DNA from: Paenibacillus thalictri | GTDB lineage: Bacteria > Bacillota > Bacilli > Paenibacillales > NBRC-103111 | Direction of reading: 5' to 3' | DNA length: 64,000 nucleotides | Assembly (NCBI RefSeq): GCF_004307995.1 | Contig: NZ_SIRE01000033.1 | Coordinates: 45,381-109,380 of the forward strand | The notes under the pieces: generated by a model | Databases searched by the model: none | What the model was told of the DNA's origin: nothing | What the model saw: the letters and a program-made list of their open reading frames with translations, nothing else | Shown here: positions 62,081 through 64,000 of the stretch, piece after piece | Position numbering within the stretch: the stretch's first letter is position 1 | Layout: each line of letters starts with the position of its first letter | Program-made: the position numbers and the translations under genes

Positions 62081-63790
62081 ATGATCCGTTTATTCGAGAC
62101 GCATCGGATACGAAAAACGAAGGAATTGGACGGCATGTGGGATTTTGCAGTGCTGTCTGAGCAGTCTGAACCGCTTGAATCAGTGAACTATATGTATCGT
62201 CTGGCCGTACCGGGCTGCTGGGAGATGCATCCCGATTTGGCGACATTTCGGGGAATCGGGATGTACCGAAAGAGGCTGGAAACGGCTGAAAGAACAACAT
62301 ACCGATTCGAGTTCAAGGGAGTCAGCCATTCGGCCAAAGTATGTTTTGACGGAAAGCCGGTCGCTGAGCATTACAACGCATACACCTCATTTTCGGTAAT
62401 CGTACAGGACGTGGAGCCTGGCAGTCACGAGCTGACGGTTCTGGTCGATAACGGATTTCACGAGCGTTCCAGCCTGCATATTCCGAATGATTATTACACC
62501 TATGGAGGATTGATCCGGCCCGTCGTCTTGGAAGAGATCGGGAAAGCTTATATTGAACGTATTGCGTTTGAACCGCTGTGGGAGAACGGTGTGTGGAGCG
62601 CACATGTGCGAGCTGTGATCCGCAATGTCACAGAGGGGAAGCTATCCATCCAACTTCATGGGGAGCTGGCAGGGCAGCAGCTTAATTTTGCGCCTGCCGA
62701 GCTTCCGTCCGGATGCGATGCCGGGCTGGAATTGTCAGGAACGTTTTCGATGCCCGGGGTCATTCCATGGTCCGGAGCTAATCCGCAGCTCTACGAGCTG
62801 AGCCTCCAGTTGTCTGCCGGAGAGGAACGGGACGAGAATAGCCGTCGTATCGTGGATGACCTGATAGAACGGGTGGGCTTTCGTATCGTAACGACGAGTG
62901 GCGGGAAAATTCAGATTAACGGTGAAGATATCGTGCTAAGGGGCTTTAACCGGCATGAGGATCATCCCATGGTCGGTGCGGCGTTTCCGCTGCAGCTAAT
63001 GGTTAAGGATTTGGACTTGATGGCGGATATGGGAGCGAACAGTGTACGTACGAGCCATTACCCAAACGACGAAAGATTTCTGGATTTGTGCGACGAAAGG
63101 GGGATTTTTGTTTGGGAGGAAAATCACGCCCGAGGACTAAGCTTGGAGCAGATGCGCAACCCGTATTTTGCATCTCAATGCGAGCAGGTCAATCGTGAAA
63201 TGGTAGATCAGCACTGCAACCATCCGTCGATCGTTATCTGGGGTATCCTAAACGAATGCGCCAGTGATACAGATGAGGGGCGAACGCATTATAAGACGCA
63301 GATCGAGCAAATTAAGGCGCTTGATTCCACAAGGCCGATTACGTTTGCTTCCCATCACAGGGACAAGGAGCTTTGCTTCGATCTGGCGGACATCGTTTCG
63401 TTTAATCTGTACCCCGGGTGGTATGGCGACGAAGATCCGGGCGAGCTGTGCGATCTTGCCCGGGCTTGGGCGGATGCGGCGGGCGGCGCTGGCAAGCCGA
63501 TGATCATGAGCGAGTTTGGCGGCGACGGATATTACTGCTATCGCGATCCGAGTCGGGTCAAGGGCACGGAGGAGAGGCAGGCTGACATTATCGAGGCTAA
63601 TTTGGCGGCTTATACAACCAGATCATTTATTTCCGGTATGTTTATCTGGCAATTCTGCGACTGCCGGGTCACCGAAGGTACTGGTTGGCTGCTAAGCAGG
63701 GCGGGTACTAAAAACAGCAAAGGCATTGTCGACGCTTATCGGCGTCCGAAGCTGTCTTACGCGGTGGTGAAGAAATTTTTCACAGATTAA
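62081..63790 (+). CDS. GH2 glycoside hydrolase (beta-glucuronidase/galactosidase-like)
   Basis: 569 residues, the short GH2 form. Sugar-binding jelly roll at about 1-165, Ig-like domain, TIM barrel from about 275 with acid/base Glu in WGILNECASDTDEG and nucleophile Glu in MSEFGGDGYY, and ISGMFIWQFCDCR at the C-terminal barrel end. Length fits UidA-type beta-glucuronidase, but the NxK carboxylate-binding motif is not obvious, so a beta-galactosidase or other specificity is possible. No signal peptide. AAAGGAG before the ATG. Ends the last module; a terminator follows. Confidence 0.88.
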   Translation: MIRLFETHRIRKTKELDGMWDFAVLSEQSEPLESVNYMYRLAVPGCWEMHPDLATFRGIGMYRKRLETAERTTYRFEFKGVSHSAKVCFDGKPVAEHYNAYTSFSVIVQDVEPGSHELTVLVDNGFHERSSLHIPNDYYTYGGLIRPVVLEEIGKAYIERIAFEPLWENGVWSAHVRAVIRNVTEGKLSIQLHGELAGQQLNFAPAELPSGCDAGLELSGTFSMPGVIPWSGANPQLYELSLQLSAGEERDENSRRIVDDLIERVGFRIVTTSGGKIQINGEDIVLRGFNRHEDHPMVGAAFPLQLMVKDLDLMADMGANSVRTSHYPNDERFLDLCDERGIFVWEENHARGLSLEQMRNPYFASQCEQVNREMVDQHCNHPSIVIWGILNECASDTDEGRTHYKTQIEQIKALDSTRPITFASHHRDKELCFDLADIVSFNLYPGWYGDEDPGELCDLARAWADAAGGAGKPMIMSEFGGDGYYCYRDPSRVKGTEERQADIIEANLAAYTTRSFISGMFIWQFCDCRVTEGTGWLLSRAGTKNSKGIVDAYRRPKLSYAVVKKFFTD

Positions 63791-63850
63791 CGGAGGAATG
63801 CTCCTCCATGTTGGAAATCTGCTCGGCATATAAAATGGACCATGTTTCCT

Positions 63851-63875
63851 GCGCGCTTCAGCGCGCCTTTTTTTT
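63851..63875 (+). terminator. Intrinsic terminator after GH2 gene
   Basis: GCGCGC-TTCA-GCGCGC hairpin followed by C and nine Ts. Separates this operon from the convergent partial gene. Confidence 0.85.
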
Positions 63876-64000
63876 CTACGGCTGACCAATTAACTCACTG
63901 ACTTTATTTTCGATGTTTTTCAGGTAACCGTGAGGGTTCTTTCGAAATCTTCGCCGCTTTGTTCCTTCCAGCAGACGTTCAGTCCATCTCTTTCTTTCTT
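63876..64000 (-). CDS. Unrecognised protein, C-terminal end (partial)
   Basis: On the minus strand an open frame enters from the right edge and ends with TAG at 63878-63876. Visible residues include RWTERLLEGTKRRRFRKN, then PHGYLKNIENKVSELIGQP. The basic, helical C-terminus looks protein-like and its stop abuts the terminator, which favours a real convergent gene. I do not recognise the family. Confidence 0.4.
   Translation of the reverse strand, partial: ERKRWTERLLEGTKRRRFRKNPHGYLKNIENKVSELIGQP

Noticed and set aside
1..64000. CRISPR array, prophage, tRNA or rRNA genes
   Set aside because: No regularly spaced repeats with unique spacers, no phage structural genes, and no tRNA or rRNA sequence recognised on either strand.

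Overview
The window reads as chromosomal DNA of a Paenibacillus-like, low-to-moderate G+C Gram-positive soil or plant-associated bacterium. The evidence is family content: YesM/YesN-type two-component systems with AraC output domains, LplB/YtcP-type sugar permeases without their own ATPases, large solute-binding lipoproteins, several Shine-Dalgarno-strong TTG and GTG starts, and glycoside hydrolases for plant cell wall side chains. There are no rRNA or tRNA genes, CRISPR arrays or intact mobile elements that I can see. The species call is an inference.

Layout. 1-2526: the end of a sensor kinase, a GH67-like glycoside hydrolase, and a broken C-terminal piece of a TetX-like FAD monooxygenase that joins it at about 2225-2238. 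2556-13850: a self-contained regulon made of a FadR-type GntR regulator, an RbsABC-type transporter and an acid-sugar catabolic gene set (VOC protein, DUF1537 kinase, ketopantoate-reductase-like enzyme, MBL-fold hydrolase, FAH-family hydrolase, Gfo/Idh/MocA oxidoreductase, zinc dehydrogenase). Three 16-bp palindromes AATTGGTnnACCAATT each sit just after the -10 of a good sigma-A promoter and mark this regulon. 13873-24432: a Cache-AraC regulator, then an ABC importer, a DUF5060 glycosidase, a beta-lactamase-fold hydrolase and a D-apionate-lactonase-like protein. 24483-27282: an AraC regulator divergent from a PhyH dioxygenase and a GH130 protein. 27430-29353: a carbonic anhydrase and an extended SDR enzyme. 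29390-38601: YesM/YesN, an ABC importer and two DUF4038/DUF5060 (GH140-like) proteins. 38909-39763: an NmrA-like protein. 39889-51895: YesN/YesM, an ABC importer, a LacZ-type beta-galactosidase and a GH36 alpha-galactosidase. 52279-55617: an AraC regulator divergent from a YicI-like alpha-xylosidase. 56036-63790: an ABC importer, a Cache-AraC regulator and a GH2 enzyme. A partial minus-strand gene runs off the right edge.

Together the genes form consecutive, separately regulated modules, each with a sensor, an importer and intracellular glycosidases (the hydrolases show no signal peptides), so oligosaccharides are probably imported first and cut in the cytoplasm. None of the four oligosaccharide importers has an ATPase, which implies a shared MsmX-type ATPase elsewhere. 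GH140-like apiosidase relatives, an ApnL-like lactonase and a DUF1537 kinase with sugar dehydrogenases suggest branched-sugar or sugar-acid catabolism, possibly apiose-related. The 2.6-13.8 kb operon is the best candidate for an undescribed pathway.
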